Below, piece by piece: positions 32,754 to 41,297 of a stretch of 64,000 bases of DNA. Below the pieces are notes generated by a model. The model made no database searches, was not told the origin of the DNA, and saw nothing but the letters and a program-made list of their open reading frames with translations. The DNA lies in the NCBI RefSeq assembly GCF_000156235.1, contig NZ_DS996815.1, positions 62,001 through 126,000 of the forward strand, given 5' to 3'. Position 1 is the stretch's first letter, and each line of letters starts with the position of its first letter. The DNA comes from Pseudovibrio sp000156235. GTDB taxonomy: Bacteria; Pseudomonadota; Alphaproteobacteria; Rhizobiales; Stappiaceae. The position numbers and the translations under genes were made by a program.

Positions 32754-33626
32754 ATGCCATTCATGGAATTCGTCAATTTTTACCTCATGCCGGGGATCGT
32801 GCTGGGTTCTATCTACGCTCTGGGCGCGGTCGGCATCACGCTTGTGTTCGGCATCTTGAGATTTGCGCACCTCGCGCACGGTGACCTTGCAACTCTTGGC
32901 GCTTTCGCAGCTTTGGGTGTGGTGACCATCTTTGGTGTGAGCCCTTGGGTTGCTCTACCAGTTGCGATGATCGTTTGTGCCATCATGGCCATCGGTATCG
33001 ATAAAGTGTTTTATGATTACCTCTCCGAGCGCCCGAAGATCATCGTCGTGATGTCGTCACTCGGCATCGCATTGATGCTGCGTGCTGTTGTTCAGGTGAT
33101 CTGGGGTGTTGATACTGAAACCTACACCCGCGGTATCGTTCGTCCGGAAGATTACTGGGGCATTCGCATCCGTGATCGTGAGATCTACACCATCATCGCG
33201 ATGTTTGTGATTGTTGGCGTGCTCTGGGCATTCCTGCAGAAGACTAAGTGGGGCAAGGCCATGCGCGCCATGTCCGACAATCCGGATCTCGCTTTGCTTT
33301 CCGGTGTCGATAACCGCAAGATCACGATGCTGACTTGGGGCATTGTCGGCATCCTTTGTGCAGCCTCCGGGTTCTTTCTCGGCATCAATACAGAGCTGAA
33401 ACCTCTCATGGGCTGGACAATGCTCCTGCCAATGTTCGCCGCTGCAATTCTTGGCGGTGTCGGACGCGTAGAAGGCGCTGTTATTGGCGGCCTCATCGTG
33501 GGTATCGCCGAAGAAACATCCGTTCTGTTTATCCCGGGAGAGTACAAGGCCGCCATGGCATTTGCGATCCTCCTGCTCATCCTTCTTGTGCGGCCAACCG
33601 GTCTGCTCAAGGGTAAAGTTCTGTAG
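32754..33626 (+). CDS. livH: Branched-chain amino acid-type ABC permease (LivH-like)
   Basis: The 290-residue inner-membrane protein has the LivH N-terminus (GIVLGSIYALGAVGITLVFG) and HLAHGDLATLGAFAAL, the hallmark of this permease class, plus an EAA-like loop KWGKAMRAMSDNPDLALLSG and GAVIGGLIVGIAEE near the end. It forms the channel with LivM, 14 bp downstream. Confidence 0.93.
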   Translation: MPFMEFVNFYLMPGIVLGSIYALGAVGITLVFGILRFAHLAHGDLATLGAFAALGVVTIFGVSPWVALPVAMIVCAIMAIGIDKVFYDYLSERPKIIVVMSSLGIALMLRAVVQVIWGVDTETYTRGIVRPEDYWGIRIRDREIYTIIAMFVIVGVLWAFLQKTKWGKAMRAMSDNPDLALLSGVDNRKITMLTWGIVGILCAASGFFLGINTELKPLMGWTMLLPMFAAAILGGVGRVEGAVIGGLIVGIAEETSVLFIPGEYKAAMAFAILLLILLVRPTGLLKGKVL

Positions 33627-33640
33627 GAGGGAGACGAACC

Positions 33641-34621
33641 ATGGAACTCATCGGTCTGCTTAACTACGCGGTGTTCATGGCGATCTTTATCGGCATTTAC
33701 TCCCTTCTCGCTCTTGGTCTTAACATTCAGTGGGGCTTTTCAGGTCTCTTCAACGCCGGTATCGCTGGTTTCTTTGCGGTTGGTGCTTACACATCAGCAC
33801 TGCTGACAGCACCAGAATCCTCCGTACACCTAGGTGGCTTCCAGTTACCTGTTGTAATCGGTTGGATCGGGGCGATGATCGCTGCTGGTGCGATCGCTTG
33901 GCCAATTGGCAAGGTGTGTTTGCGCTTCCGCTCCGACTATCTGGCAATCGCGACCATTGGTGTGGCTGAGATCATCCGTCTCGTCGTCAAGTCCGAAGGT
34001 TGGATGACCGGCGGTGCGCGTGGCGTCAACAAGATCCCACGTCCATTCGGTGATCTGTCTTATCTGTACTCGCAGCTGGCCTATCTCGCGCTGGTTCTGG
34101 CAATTGTTGCAGTTGTGTACTGGGCGATTGAACGCCAGATCTCTGCCCCTTGGGGCCGTATGATGCGCGGTATTCGCGACAATGAAGATGCCGCAACGGC
34201 GATGGGTAAGGATATCAAAGCCCGCCGTCTGGAAGCATTCATCTTCGGGGCTGCTGTGATGGGCCTTGGTGGTGCGCTCTTTGCTCACTTTAACCGTTCC
34301 ATAACCCCAGAAGCCATCGATCCGATGATCGCCACATTCCTGATCTGGATTATGTTGATCCTCGGTGGCTCAGGAAACAACCGCGGTGCACTTCTCGGTG
34401 TTGCCGTTGTCTGGATCATCTGGTCTGCCTCTGAGTTTGTAACGGACCAGCTGCCAACCGAATACGCCATCAAGGCAAAGTATATGCGCGTATTCATCAT
34501 TGGCTTGCTTCTGCAGTTGGTCCTTCGGTTCAGACCGGAAGGTATCTTGCCGGAACCTCAGGGAACTGCAGACAGACCAGAAGTCAAAACCTTTCAAAAA
34601 CAAGAAAGTGCAGCGAAGTAA
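33641..34621 (+). CDS. livM: Branched-chain amino acid-type ABC permease (LivM-like)
   Basis: The 326-residue permease shows the LivM pattern LALGLNIQWGFSGLFNAGIA, RSDYLAIATIGVAEIIRL, RGIRDNEDAATAMGKD, and a Pro-rich C-terminus (FRPEGILPEPQG). It follows LivH after 14 bp and precedes the binding protein by 82 bp. Confidence 0.93.
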   Translation: MELIGLLNYAVFMAIFIGIYSLLALGLNIQWGFSGLFNAGIAGFFAVGAYTSALLTAPESSVHLGGFQLPVVIGWIGAMIAAGAIAWPIGKVCLRFRSDYLAIATIGVAEIIRLVVKSEGWMTGGARGVNKIPRPFGDLSYLYSQLAYLALVLAIVAVVYWAIERQISAPWGRMMRGIRDNEDAATAMGKDIKARRLEAFIFGAAVMGLGGALFAHFNRSITPEAIDPMIATFLIWIMLILGGSGNNRGALLGVAVVWIIWSASEFVTDQLPTEYAIKAKYMRVFIIGLLLQLVLRFRPEGILPEPQGTADRPEVKTFQKQESAAK

Positions 34622-34703
34622 CGCCAGCACTCATAGAAAATCAATTTTAACGCCCTGATCAATCCGGAAACCGTTTAAAACAGGGCTCTTTGGAGGTGAA
34701 CTG

Positions 34704-35903
34704 ATGCTTAAGAAAATCGCATTGGCAGCAGGCTTGTTCAGCGCTACTGCACTTGCATCCAACGCTGTTCAGGCTGATGTGAAAGTCGGTCTTCTGGGAG
34801 GTATTTCTGGCCCGATCGCAGCAATGGCTCCACCAATGCTGGACTCTGCGAAACTGGCTATTCAGCAGGTAAACGAGCAGGGCGGCATTCTGGGTGGCCA
34901 GAAGCTGGAAGCTGTTGTTGGTGATAGTGCATGTAACCCACAGAACGGTGTTGATGCAGCAACCAAACTCGTAAACATCGAGCAGGTAGCTGGCCTGATC
35001 GGCCCACACTGCTCCGGTTCTGTTCTGGCAGTTGCAAACTCCGTAACCGTTCCAGCTGGCATCACTCTGATCACACCATCCGGTACTTCCCCTGAAATCA
35101 CAGGTCTGGAAGACAAAGGTCAGGTATTCCGTACTGTGCCGTCTGATGACTTCCAGGGGCGTTCTCTTGCACGTACTCTGCTGAACCTCGGCACCAAGAA
35201 AGTTGCTGTTGCATACCTGAACAACGACTACGGCAGCGGTCTGGCAAACGCATTCAAGGTTGAGTTTGAAGCAAACGGCGGCGAAATCGCTGGCTACGCA
35301 GCCCACGAAGAAGGTAAGGCGTCTTACCGTTCCAACCTTGCTGAGCTTTCCCGCGGTGGTGCTGATACACTCGTTATCTTCGACTACGGTGATGGCACTG
35401 GCCTGACCATTCTGCGTCAGGCGCTGGAAAACGGCTTCTTCACCAACTTCGTTGGCGGCGACGGCATGAAGTCCGACGCAATCATTCGCGAGCTAGGCGC
35501 TGAAAACCTGACAACCTTCATCGCGTCTTCTCCAGTCGGCGAGAAGTCCCACAGCCTTGAAATCTTCAACGAAGCTTACAAGTCCGTTGGTGGCAACCCA
35601 GATGCAATCTTCGTATCCAACTCATACGATGCTGCATTCCTGATGGCGTTGGCTCTGGAGAAAGCTGGTGGTGACGCTGCTAAGGTTTCCGAAGCGATGT
35701 CTGCAGTATCTAATGGTCAGGGCGAAGCAGTTCTTCCAGGCGAATGGAAGAAAGCAGTTGAGCTGATCGCTGCTGGTAAAGACATCGACTACAAAGGCGC
35801 ATCTGGCGACCTGAACTTCGATAATGCTGGCGACGTTCCTGGCTCCTACGGCCTGTTCAAGGTCGAAGGCGACGCGTTCGCTCTGCAGCAGGCTCTGAAC
35901 TAA
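34704..35903 (+). CDS. ABC transporter substrate-binding protein (LivK/type I periplasmic)
   Basis: The 399-residue exported protein has an N-terminal signal peptide (MLKKIALAAGLFSATALASN, cleavage after the AVQA region). A periplasmic binding protein type I fold follows, with VKVGLLGGISGPIAAMAP and GLIGPHCSGSVLAVANSV. It is the ligand receptor of the upstream transporter, and its gene ends at a strong terminator. The ligand is unknown; proximity to kynUA makes an aromatic amino acid or related compound possible, but this is inference. Confidence 0.9.
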   Translation: MLKKIALAAGLFSATALASNAVQADVKVGLLGGISGPIAAMAPPMLDSAKLAIQQVNEQGGILGGQKLEAVVGDSACNPQNGVDAATKLVNIEQVAGLIGPHCSGSVLAVANSVTVPAGITLITPSGTSPEITGLEDKGQVFRTVPSDDFQGRSLARTLLNLGTKKVAVAYLNNDYGSGLANAFKVEFEANGGEIAGYAAHEEGKASYRSNLAELSRGGADTLVIFDYGDGTGLTILRQALENGFFTNFVGGDGMKSDAIIRELGAENLTTFIASSPVGEKSHSLEIFNEAYKSVGGNPDAIFVSNSYDAAFLMALALEKAGGDAAKVSEAMSAVSNGQGEAVLPGEWKKAVELIAAGKDIDYKGASGDLNFDNAGDVPGSYGLFKVEGDAFALQQALN

Positions 35904-35927
35904 GCCTCAGCACAGTCTAAAGGAAAG

Positions 35928-35956
35928 AGCCGGCCTCATCTCAGGCCGGCTTTTTT
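35928..35956 (+). terminator. Terminator of the Liv operon
   Basis: A perfect 9-bp stem AGCCGGCCT/AGGCCGGCT (35928-35936 with 35943-35951) is followed by six T. Confidence 0.92.
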
Positions 35957-35969
35957 CATGGCCAATTGC

Positions 35970-36137
35970 TCACTTAGTGAGAATCAATTTGCCAAGTTTT
36001 GTGATCGACAATCGGTAGAGATCCTCGCGGTGGGAGATTGTGATCTCACGCTCATCTCCAAAGAGTGCCTTGCTATCTACAGTGCGCTCATGTGGCTGAT
36101 TTTGAGAGCTTTCCTGAGTTTTTTCCATGTCAGTCAT
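35970..36137 (-). CDS. hemP: Hemin uptake protein HemP
   Basis: The 55-residue protein ends with the HemP pattern: SKALFGDEREITISH, then DLYRLSITKLGKLILTK. HemP is a small protein of heme/iron acquisition loci; in some bacteria it activates heme-receptor expression. The ATG at 36137 is chosen since GAGGCGA precedes it; a frame opens further to 36191, and an ATG lies three codons downstream. It is divergent from the ExbB/ExbD/TonB genes, consistent with a common iron response. Confidence 0.85.
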   Translation of the reverse strand: MTDMEKTQESSQNQPHERTVDSKALFGDEREITISHREDLYRLSITKLGKLILTK

Positions 36138-36177
36138 TCGCCTCAGCCTTTCCCCAATTTTGGCTAGAGTGGACAGT

Positions 36178-36213
36178 CGCGATACCCTCAAGAGCTAGGG
36201 GGGCTCTATCGCG
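36178..36213. promoter_or_regulatory. Hairpin upstream of hemP
   Basis: CGCGATA (36178-36184) pairs with TATCGCG (36207-36213), with an inner AGAGC/GCTCT stem (36191-36195/36203-36207). It lies 40 bp before hemP, in the leader of its probable transcript. The intervening 36214-36436 holds no gene. An inverted repeat TTGCA-TT-TGCAA lies at 36396-36407, 30 bp before the next ORF. A function in iron control is only a guess. Confidence 0.4.
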
Positions 36214-36436
36214 TTTAATTCTTGACTTTCTTATTCATGTTTTATTACAAGTGCAATGCCTGCTCGTTAAATCCTGGAGATCGCGTCCTTCAGTATTCCG
36301 TCCTGGGGCAGGTTTAGTATCGATGCGCAAGCCAGCTGTTTCTCTCTCCCTCAACAGCCAGCCAGCCCACGATATCCTTGATATCTGCGACTGATTTGCA
36401 TTTGCAACTAGGTTTGAATTTTTGGGTTGGGGTCCT

Positions 36437-36880
36437 ATGAATAAGTTGGTTAAGCTGTTTTCTCTCGCTCTTGCTCCCTTGTGGATAACGCAGATAACTG
36501 CGGTTGAGGCAGCAAACACGACAAGCAATCCGGTGATCGCTCTCCAGTTGAACAAAGCTGAGACTACACAAAGCGGATGCCGTGTAAGCCTTCTTGTACG
36601 CAATCACCTGCAAGATGAGATCAAGCAACTGGCTCTGGATCTGGTAGTGTTTGATAGTACTGGCGGAATCTCCGATTTCCTCAGCATGAAAACAGGTCGC
36701 CTACCTTCCGGAAAAACACGCGTTCAGCAGTATGATCTTCCATCCAGCAGTTGTGCAGACATCTCTTCGCTGCTTATCAATGACGTCAGCCAGTGTGAGG
36801 GAGCTGAAAATGTCTCTCCAGCTAGATGCTTAGACTCATTGAATGTATCTTCTCGCGCTGCGATAGAACTAACACTCTGA
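36437..36880 (+). CDS. Exported hypothetical protein next to exbB
   Basis: The 147-residue protein has a signal peptide (MNKLVKLFSLALAPLWITQI ... AVEA) and a soluble domain with four Cys in spaced pairs near the C-terminus (SGCRV, SSSCADI, SQCEGA, PARCLD). I do not recognise the family. It begins 42 bp before ExbB on the same strand, so it probably belongs to the TonB energy-coupling unit in the periplasm. Chaperone or accessory roles would be guesses. Confidence 0.7.
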   Translation: MNKLVKLFSLALAPLWITQITAVEAANTTSNPVIALQLNKAETTQSGCRVSLLVRNHLQDEIKQLALDLVVFDSTGGISDFLSMKTGRLPSGKTRVQQYDLPSSSCADISSLLINDVSQCEGAENVSPARCLDSLNVSSRAAIELTL

Positions 36881-36922
36881 ACCGCTGCAGAACCGAACTA
36901 GAAAAACTACGAGAATTCCAGA

Positions 36923-37657
36923 ATGAATGCCATGATTGAAAACCTAGGCCTGACCGCAGCAGTAAGTCCGTTTATGGATCTGCTCGCAAAAGGTGGCGTC
37001 GTCGTTGGATTGCTGCTGGTTATCAGTGTGCTTGCTCTGACAATTGTTTTCGCAAAGCTCTGGCAGTTCTGGGTGGCTGGTGTTGGTCGCCACCGCAAGG
37101 CAGAACAGGCCGTTGCTTTCTGGCGCGTTGGCAAGCGGGATCAAGCCTATAAGATCGTGGTGACAGATCGCTCTCCAGTATCAGATGTCCTGGCCCACGC
37201 TATGCGCGGTCTTATGAAGCCTCAGGTGCCTGAAGAGAAAGTGCGCGAAGACGTAGAGCGCGTCTGCTTTACGCATTTGGGAGATCTTCGCAGCTATTTA
37301 CGCGCTTTGGACATGATCGCCCAAATCGCACCGCTACTCGGCTTGTTCGGTACTGTGCTGGGTATGATTGGTGCGTTCCAAGCTATGGCAGATGCTGGTT
37401 CTCAGGTTGATCCATCCACTTTGGCTGGTGGTATTTGGGTAGCGCTTCTGACGACTGCTGTCGGCCTTGCCGTTGCGATCCCGGCCTCTGTGATGTTGTC
37501 TCTCTTTGAAGGCCGCATTGAACGAGAGCAGGGTGCTATGGAGAAAATCGTCACTGAGCTCTTCACTGGGGCTGTGACATCAATTGCGACACAGACAGAA
37601 GAAGTAGAGCGTGTCGGCAAAGAGCCACGTTTTGAGGTGGTTCACGATGCGCCTTAG
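36923..37657 (+). CDS. exbB: ExbB/MotA/TolQ proton channel
   Basis: The 244-residue inner-membrane protein has the three-helix ExbB plan: a first helix (GVVVGLLLVISVLALTIVFA), a cytoplasmic loop, then IAPLLGLFGTVLGMIGAFQA and GGIWVALLTTAVGLAVAIPA. These helices and the Gly/Thr pattern are diagnostic of the proton-conducting family. It overlaps exbD by 11 bp, and forms the energy-coupling complex with the two ExbD proteins and TonB. TolQ is excluded by the neighbouring TonB. Confidence 0.93.
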   Translation: MNAMIENLGLTAAVSPFMDLLAKGGVVVGLLLVISVLALTIVFAKLWQFWVAGVGRHRKAEQAVAFWRVGKRDQAYKIVVTDRSPVSDVLAHAMRGLMKPQVPEEKVREDVERVCFTHLGDLRSYLRALDMIAQIAPLLGLFGTVLGMIGAFQAMADAGSQVDPSTLAGGIWVALLTTAVGLAVAIPASVMLSLFEGRIEREQGAMEKIVTELFTGAVTSIATQTEEVERVGKEPRFEVVHDAP

Positions 37658-38030
37658 TGAGGCCCCGAAACGTAGCCGTGCTCCAGGTCTCACATCTCTT
37701 ATTGATGTGATCTTCCTGCTCCTGATGTTCTTTATGCTCGCATCCACATTCTCGATTTATCAGAAGCTGGATGTGACATCTGGTGCCGAAGGCGTAGGCC
37801 AGATGGAACAGTCTCCTATCCTTCTGCAGGTTTTCGCAGAAGGACAGCTGTCGGTGAATGGTGATCGAGTAAAGGTTGAAGTGTTGATTGCAACACTTGA
37901 AGAAGCCGGCATTGAAAAGAACCGCCCTGTTGCGATTATTCCAGCCAAAGAATCCACTGTGCAGGATGTTGTGAGTGCGCTCGAGATGCTCAAAACAGCA
38001 GGCTGGTCTGCCACGATTGTCGGCAATTGA
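37647..38030 (+). CDS. exbD: ExbD-family protein (first of two)
   Basis: The 127-residue protein has one N-terminal membrane helix with LTSLIDVIFLLLMFFMLAS, including the key Asp of ExbD, and a periplasmic domain. The ATG at 37647 overlaps the end of exbB; the longer frame from 37611 is not needed. A second ExbD gene follows at 38064. Confidence 0.9.
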   Translation: MRLSEAPKRSRAPGLTSLIDVIFLLLMFFMLASTFSIYQKLDVTSGAEGVGQMEQSPILLQVFAEGQLSVNGDRVKVEVLIATLEEAGIEKNRPVAIIPAKESTVQDVVSALEMLKTAGWSATIVGN

Positions 38031-38063
38031 ATTCAGAATATTGCGAAACAAGAAGTTTAAAGA

Positions 38064-38450
38064 ATGCGTCTGAAGACAAAACCACAAAAGAGGACATTGG
38101 AGAACACGATCCCTTTGATCAATATCGTGTTTCTGATGCTCATTTTCTTCCTCTTTGCAGGTTCTATCGATAGGGACGATGCAAAAAACGTAAGCCCTGC
38201 AGAAACGCAGGAGCAATCCAGTCGTGAACTCATCGCCGGAGCGCTGATCATCGCGCCCGATGGAACGATGACCCAAAATGAGCAGCCAATTCAGGTTGAG
38301 GATCTGACCCCGCTTGAAGGCAGTGAAGAACCTCTGATGGTTGTCGCCGATAAAGCACTCTCCGGCCAAACGCTGGCAAGAACTCTCGCAGCACTTAAGA
38401 AGCAAGGCTTTTCTGATGTCACACTTGTCACTGTGAGGGCATCACAATGA
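38064..38450 (+). CDS. ExbD-family protein (second, divergent copy)
   Basis: The 128-residue protein has the same plan as the upstream ExbD, but its first helix reads ENTIPLINIVFLMLIFFLFAG, where the usual membrane Asp (LIDVIF in the first copy) is Asn. That Asp is needed for proton coupling in known ExbD, so this copy may be a structural rather than proton-active subunit. Its stop overlaps the TonB start by 4 bp. Confidence 0.85.
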   Translation: MRLKTKPQKRTLENTIPLINIVFLMLIFFLFAGSIDRDDAKNVSPAETQEQSSRELIAGALIIAPDGTMTQNEQPIQVEDLTPLEGSEEPLMVVADKALSGQTLARTLAALKKQGFSDVTLVTVRASQ

Positions 38451-39733
38451 AGCGTGGGATTAGGAGAAAAATTGGTGGTTCTGCTTTAACCACGGCCTTG
38501 CTGGTTTCAGTGAGCGTTCACGCAGCTGGCTTTGCATGGTTTTATGCGCGAGCTCCTGAAGTTCAGGTTGCTTCTACGCGATCAACGTCGCTTTCGGTTG
38601 TTGGTTCAATTGAGGATCTGATTGCTGGCACTAAAGAGGTCGTTGAACCGATCGAGCCAGATCAACCAGATGAGATCGAACCACGTGAGATCGAAACTGA
38701 AACACCCGTTGAGCAAGTCAACGAAGTTGAGCCTGTAGAGCCAATTGAGGTTGCTAAGGCAGAAATCACACCAGTCCAACCCGTGGAGCCGATTGTTCCT
38801 CAAGCTGTAAAGCCTGTGGTCGCGCCAGTTACAGAAGGCGTTACGATTAAGGCTGATGTTGAGCCACTCAAACCCAAGGAAGAGCTGGAACCTCTTGAGC
38901 GTCAGATTCAACCAGAGCAAATCCAGCCAGCTGAAGTTCAGGAAGTAAAGCCTCTCGAAGTCGCCAAGATCCAACCTCTTGAACAGCCAAAGCCAGTAGA
39001 GCAGGTAAAGGAAGTTGAGCCTGTAAAGCTGGAAGAGCTTGAAAAAGTTGTTCAGCCGGATGAGGTAAAACCATCCGAGCCAGAGAAGTTGGAAGAAGCT
39101 AAGCAGGAAGAGCTTGAAGAGCTAAAGCCAGTTGAAAAGAAACCTGCAGAACCAGTTGAAGACAAGAAAGAGCTTGAGGCAAAGCCTGTCGAAACCGAGG
39201 TTGCAGCAGTAACAGTTCCGGTTCCACGCGCGGCACCGCCACGCCCAAAGCAGCTGCAGAAAGCCAAACCCAAGAAAACTGCGAAAAAGGCTCCAACAAA
39301 AGCTAAGAAAGAGCCTGCCAAGAAAGCTGGTAATGCGGATGTCAACTCAGTTCGGGGTTCCAAAGTTGCCCGCAAAGGTTCCAACTCTGCAAAGAAGGGT
39401 AACAACATTGCCGGCTCCGGTGATAGTGCTGGTAATGCGGCGACAAGCAACTACTGGGGCAAGGTTCAGAAGAAGATCCAACGTGCAGCTGACCGAAGGT
39501 ATCCACGTCGTGAGAAAAACCGGAAAAAGTCAGGTGTCGTGCGTGTGAGTTTTGTTGTTCATCGTGATGGTGCTGTGACAGGGATCAAGTTAACTCGTTC
39601 GAGCGGAAATAAGCGTTTTGATCAGGCTGCATTGAAAGCTGTGAAAGCAGCAGCTCCCTTCCCATCATTTCCATCTTCGATGAGAAACGGGACGGTATCC
39701 AGAACAGCTCCAATTGTGTTCAGAGCGCAATAA
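38447..39733 (+). CDS. TonB-family energy transducer with very long charged linker
   Basis: The 428-residue protein has a single N-terminal anchor (about residues 12-32), then a ~230-residue periplasmic segment of repeated Glu/Pro/Val/Lys-rich motifs (EVEPVEPIEV, QPVEPIVPQ and similar), a Lys/Ala-rich stretch, and a C-terminal TonB domain (YPRREKNRKKSGVVRVSF, with the GIKLTRSSGNKRFDQAALKA helix). The length is far above the usual ~240. It energises outer-membrane receptors using the ExbB/ExbD pair encoded upstream. The receptors are not in the window. Confidence 0.9.
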   Translation: MKRGIRRKIGGSALTTALLVSVSVHAAGFAWFYARAPEVQVASTRSTSLSVVGSIEDLIAGTKEVVEPIEPDQPDEIEPREIETETPVEQVNEVEPVEPIEVAKAEITPVQPVEPIVPQAVKPVVAPVTEGVTIKADVEPLKPKEELEPLERQIQPEQIQPAEVQEVKPLEVAKIQPLEQPKPVEQVKEVEPVKLEELEKVVQPDEVKPSEPEKLEEAKQEELEELKPVEKKPAEPVEDKKELEAKPVETEVAAVTVPVPRAAPPRPKQLQKAKPKKTAKKAPTKAKKEPAKKAGNADVNSVRGSKVARKGSNSAKKGNNIAGSGDSAGNAATSNYWGKVQKKIQRAADRRYPRREKNRKKSGVVRVSFVVHRDGAVTGIKLTRSSGNKRFDQAALKAVKAAAPFPSFPSSMRNGTVSRTAPIVFRAQ

Positions 39734-39734
39734 C

Positions 39735-39761
39735 AAAAAAGGCAGCGAATTATCGCTGCCT
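39735..39761. terminator. Terminator between tonB and rirA
   Basis: A perfect 9-bp stem (AGGCAGCGA/TCGCTGCCT, 39740-39748 with 39753-39761) is followed on the minus strand by six T, so it mainly terminates rirA; it can also stop tonB transcription. Confidence 0.85.
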
Positions 39762-39786
39762 GATCATCTCGTCTATGGGGTCGCGC

Positions 39787-40257
39787 TTACTCAGCTGCGG
39801 CCATATTTTTTGGCAGAAGTGGATCTTCAATCTGCAGCAGATGGCGAATGCTCGCGCGGTTATCTGCAAGGTCCGCAATCGTGCACTTGTCGAGCACACC
39901 AAGGAATGCTTCCAGCGCTTCATGCAGAACAGAGTTGAAGCCACAGTGGTTGACGAGCGGGCAGTCCTGACGGCCACTGTCAAAGCACTCAGCAAGAAGG
40001 AATGACTCTTCAGTTGCACGCACCACCTGTCCAACGCTGATCTGTTCAGCAGGACGTGGCAACACGATACCACCGTTGCGTCCCCGGATGGTTTTCATCA
40101 GGTCAGCATCAACGAGCACCTTCATGATTTTGAAAAGGTGGGTTTCCGACATAGAAAACGAAGCCGCGATCTCAGCAACTTTGCTTGGCTTGTCAGGATT
40201 TGCCGCACAATACATCAGGGCACGTACAGCATAGTTGGTTTGTTGAGTGAGTCTCAT
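39787..40257 (-). CDS. rirA: Rrf2-family iron-responsive regulator RirA
   Basis: The 156-residue protein begins MRLTQQTNYAVRALMYCAAN and has the winged-helix Rrf2 domain plus the cluster-binding segment ECFDSGRQDCPLVNHCGF with Cys91, Cys99 and Cys105, the spacing known for RirA of rhizobia. RirA binds a 4Fe-4S cluster and represses iron-uptake genes under iron repletion. The ATG at 40257 is chosen since MRLTQQ is the family start; a frame opens 12 codons further. Its position beside the TonB/HemP genes supports the iron role; targets are inferred. Confidence 0.9.
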   Translation of the reverse strand: MRLTQQTNYAVRALMYCAANPDKPSKVAEIAASFSMSETHLFKIMKVLVDADLMKTIRGRNGGIVLPRPAEQISVGQVVRATEESFLLAECFDSGRQDCPLVNHCGFNSVLHEALEAFLGVLDKCTIADLADNRASIRHLLQIEDPLLPKNMAAAE

Positions 40258-40543
40258 AGTATTAGCTATGCGTCTTCCGGCGTCTGTCGTCAATCAAAAT
40301 ATGCATCTCTAACTCAAGAATAAACCATTCCTAGTTTAGAGTCATTAAAAACTTTGCCGGAGCAGAAAAGAAACCCGACGCTGCCTTTTCGCAAATGCAC
40401 GAGCAAAATATACCTAAATCGCGCAGCTCCTTCAATAATCACAAAGCAAATATCTGGAGTGCCAAACTCGTCATTTATTCAGCAAGCTAATGGTGATACA
40501 GCTCAATGCAGAGAGTGAACACGACGGACGTGATTGAGTTCCA

Positions 40544-41218
40544 ATGAAGATTTCAAAACAAAGCCTTGAGGAGCAGGCCGCAGATTTTCTGAGGCAGCAG
40601 ATTTTGGCAGGTCATTATGTCTCAGGCGATAAGCTTACGGAAAGTACGCTTGCCAAGGATTTGGAGCTTTCACGCACGACTGTTCGCATGGCGTTGAACA
40701 CTCTCGCAAGTGAAGGCCTTGTCTCACAGAAGCCATACGCAGGTTGGAGCGTTACCACGCTCACCGATCATGATATCTGGGAAATCTACCATCTGCGTGT
40801 CGCTCTGGAGAGCCAGGCAGCGCAAATGGCAGCAGAAACGATCACGCCTGAAAAAGCTATCCGACTTCGTAAAGAACTGGATGTCTTTAAGGAGATCTGC
40901 CAGCAGGATGGCGTGTCCATCACCGAAGTCACATTCTACGATTTCGAGCTTCACAAGCTGATCATCGAACTCAGTGAAAGTGCGCGGCTCGCGCATATGT
41001 ATAAGAGCGTGATCAACCAGCTCTCAATTTACATCCGCATCACGCACTTCGATTTCGATATCGAAGACAGCGCGAACACTCACATCGGTTTGGTAGAAGC
41101 GATCTGTGCGGGTGAACCGGATAAAGCCCGCAAGCTTGCGATTGAGAACATCAGCACCTTCACAGAAATGGGTCACAAGCTGAAACATGAACATACCAAG
41201 CAAATGGACGAAGACTGA
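40544..41218 (+). CDS. GntR-family transcriptional regulator (FCD type)
   Basis: The 224-residue regulator has an N-terminal winged helix-turn-helix (KLTESTLAKDLELSRTTVRM) and a C-terminal all-helical FCD ligand domain, with a probable metal site (FYDFELHKLI, HIGLVEAI). FCD regulators usually sense a sugar acid or organic acid and control its catabolic genes. It converges on the BCCT-enolase-UxaA cluster on the opposite strand. The two palindromes at 45614-45634 and 45675-45687 are fitting operator candidates. Confidence 0.9.
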   Translation: MKISKQSLEEQAADFLRQQILAGHYVSGDKLTESTLAKDLELSRTTVRMALNTLASEGLVSQKPYAGWSVTTLTDHDIWEIYHLRVALESQAAQMAAETITPEKAIRLRKELDVFKEICQQDGVSITEVTFYDFELHKLIIELSESARLAHMYKSVINQLSIYIRITHFDFDIEDSANTHIGLVEAICAGEPDKARKLAIENISTFTEMGHKLKHEHTKQMDED

Positions 41219-41246
41219 ACTCGTCTATTGGAATGTTTAGAGCAAT

Positions 41247-41277
41247 AAAAAAAGGGCGGCCCGGAGGTCGCCCTTTT
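41247..41277 (+). terminator. Terminator after the GntR gene
   Basis: An 8-bp GC stem GGGCGGCC/GGTCGCCC (41254-41261 with 41266-41273, one G-U) is flanked by A and T tracts. It can work in both directions between the converging GntR and BCCT genes. Confidence 0.88.
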
Positions 41278-41297
41278 GCTTTGCCTGAGGAGGAAGC

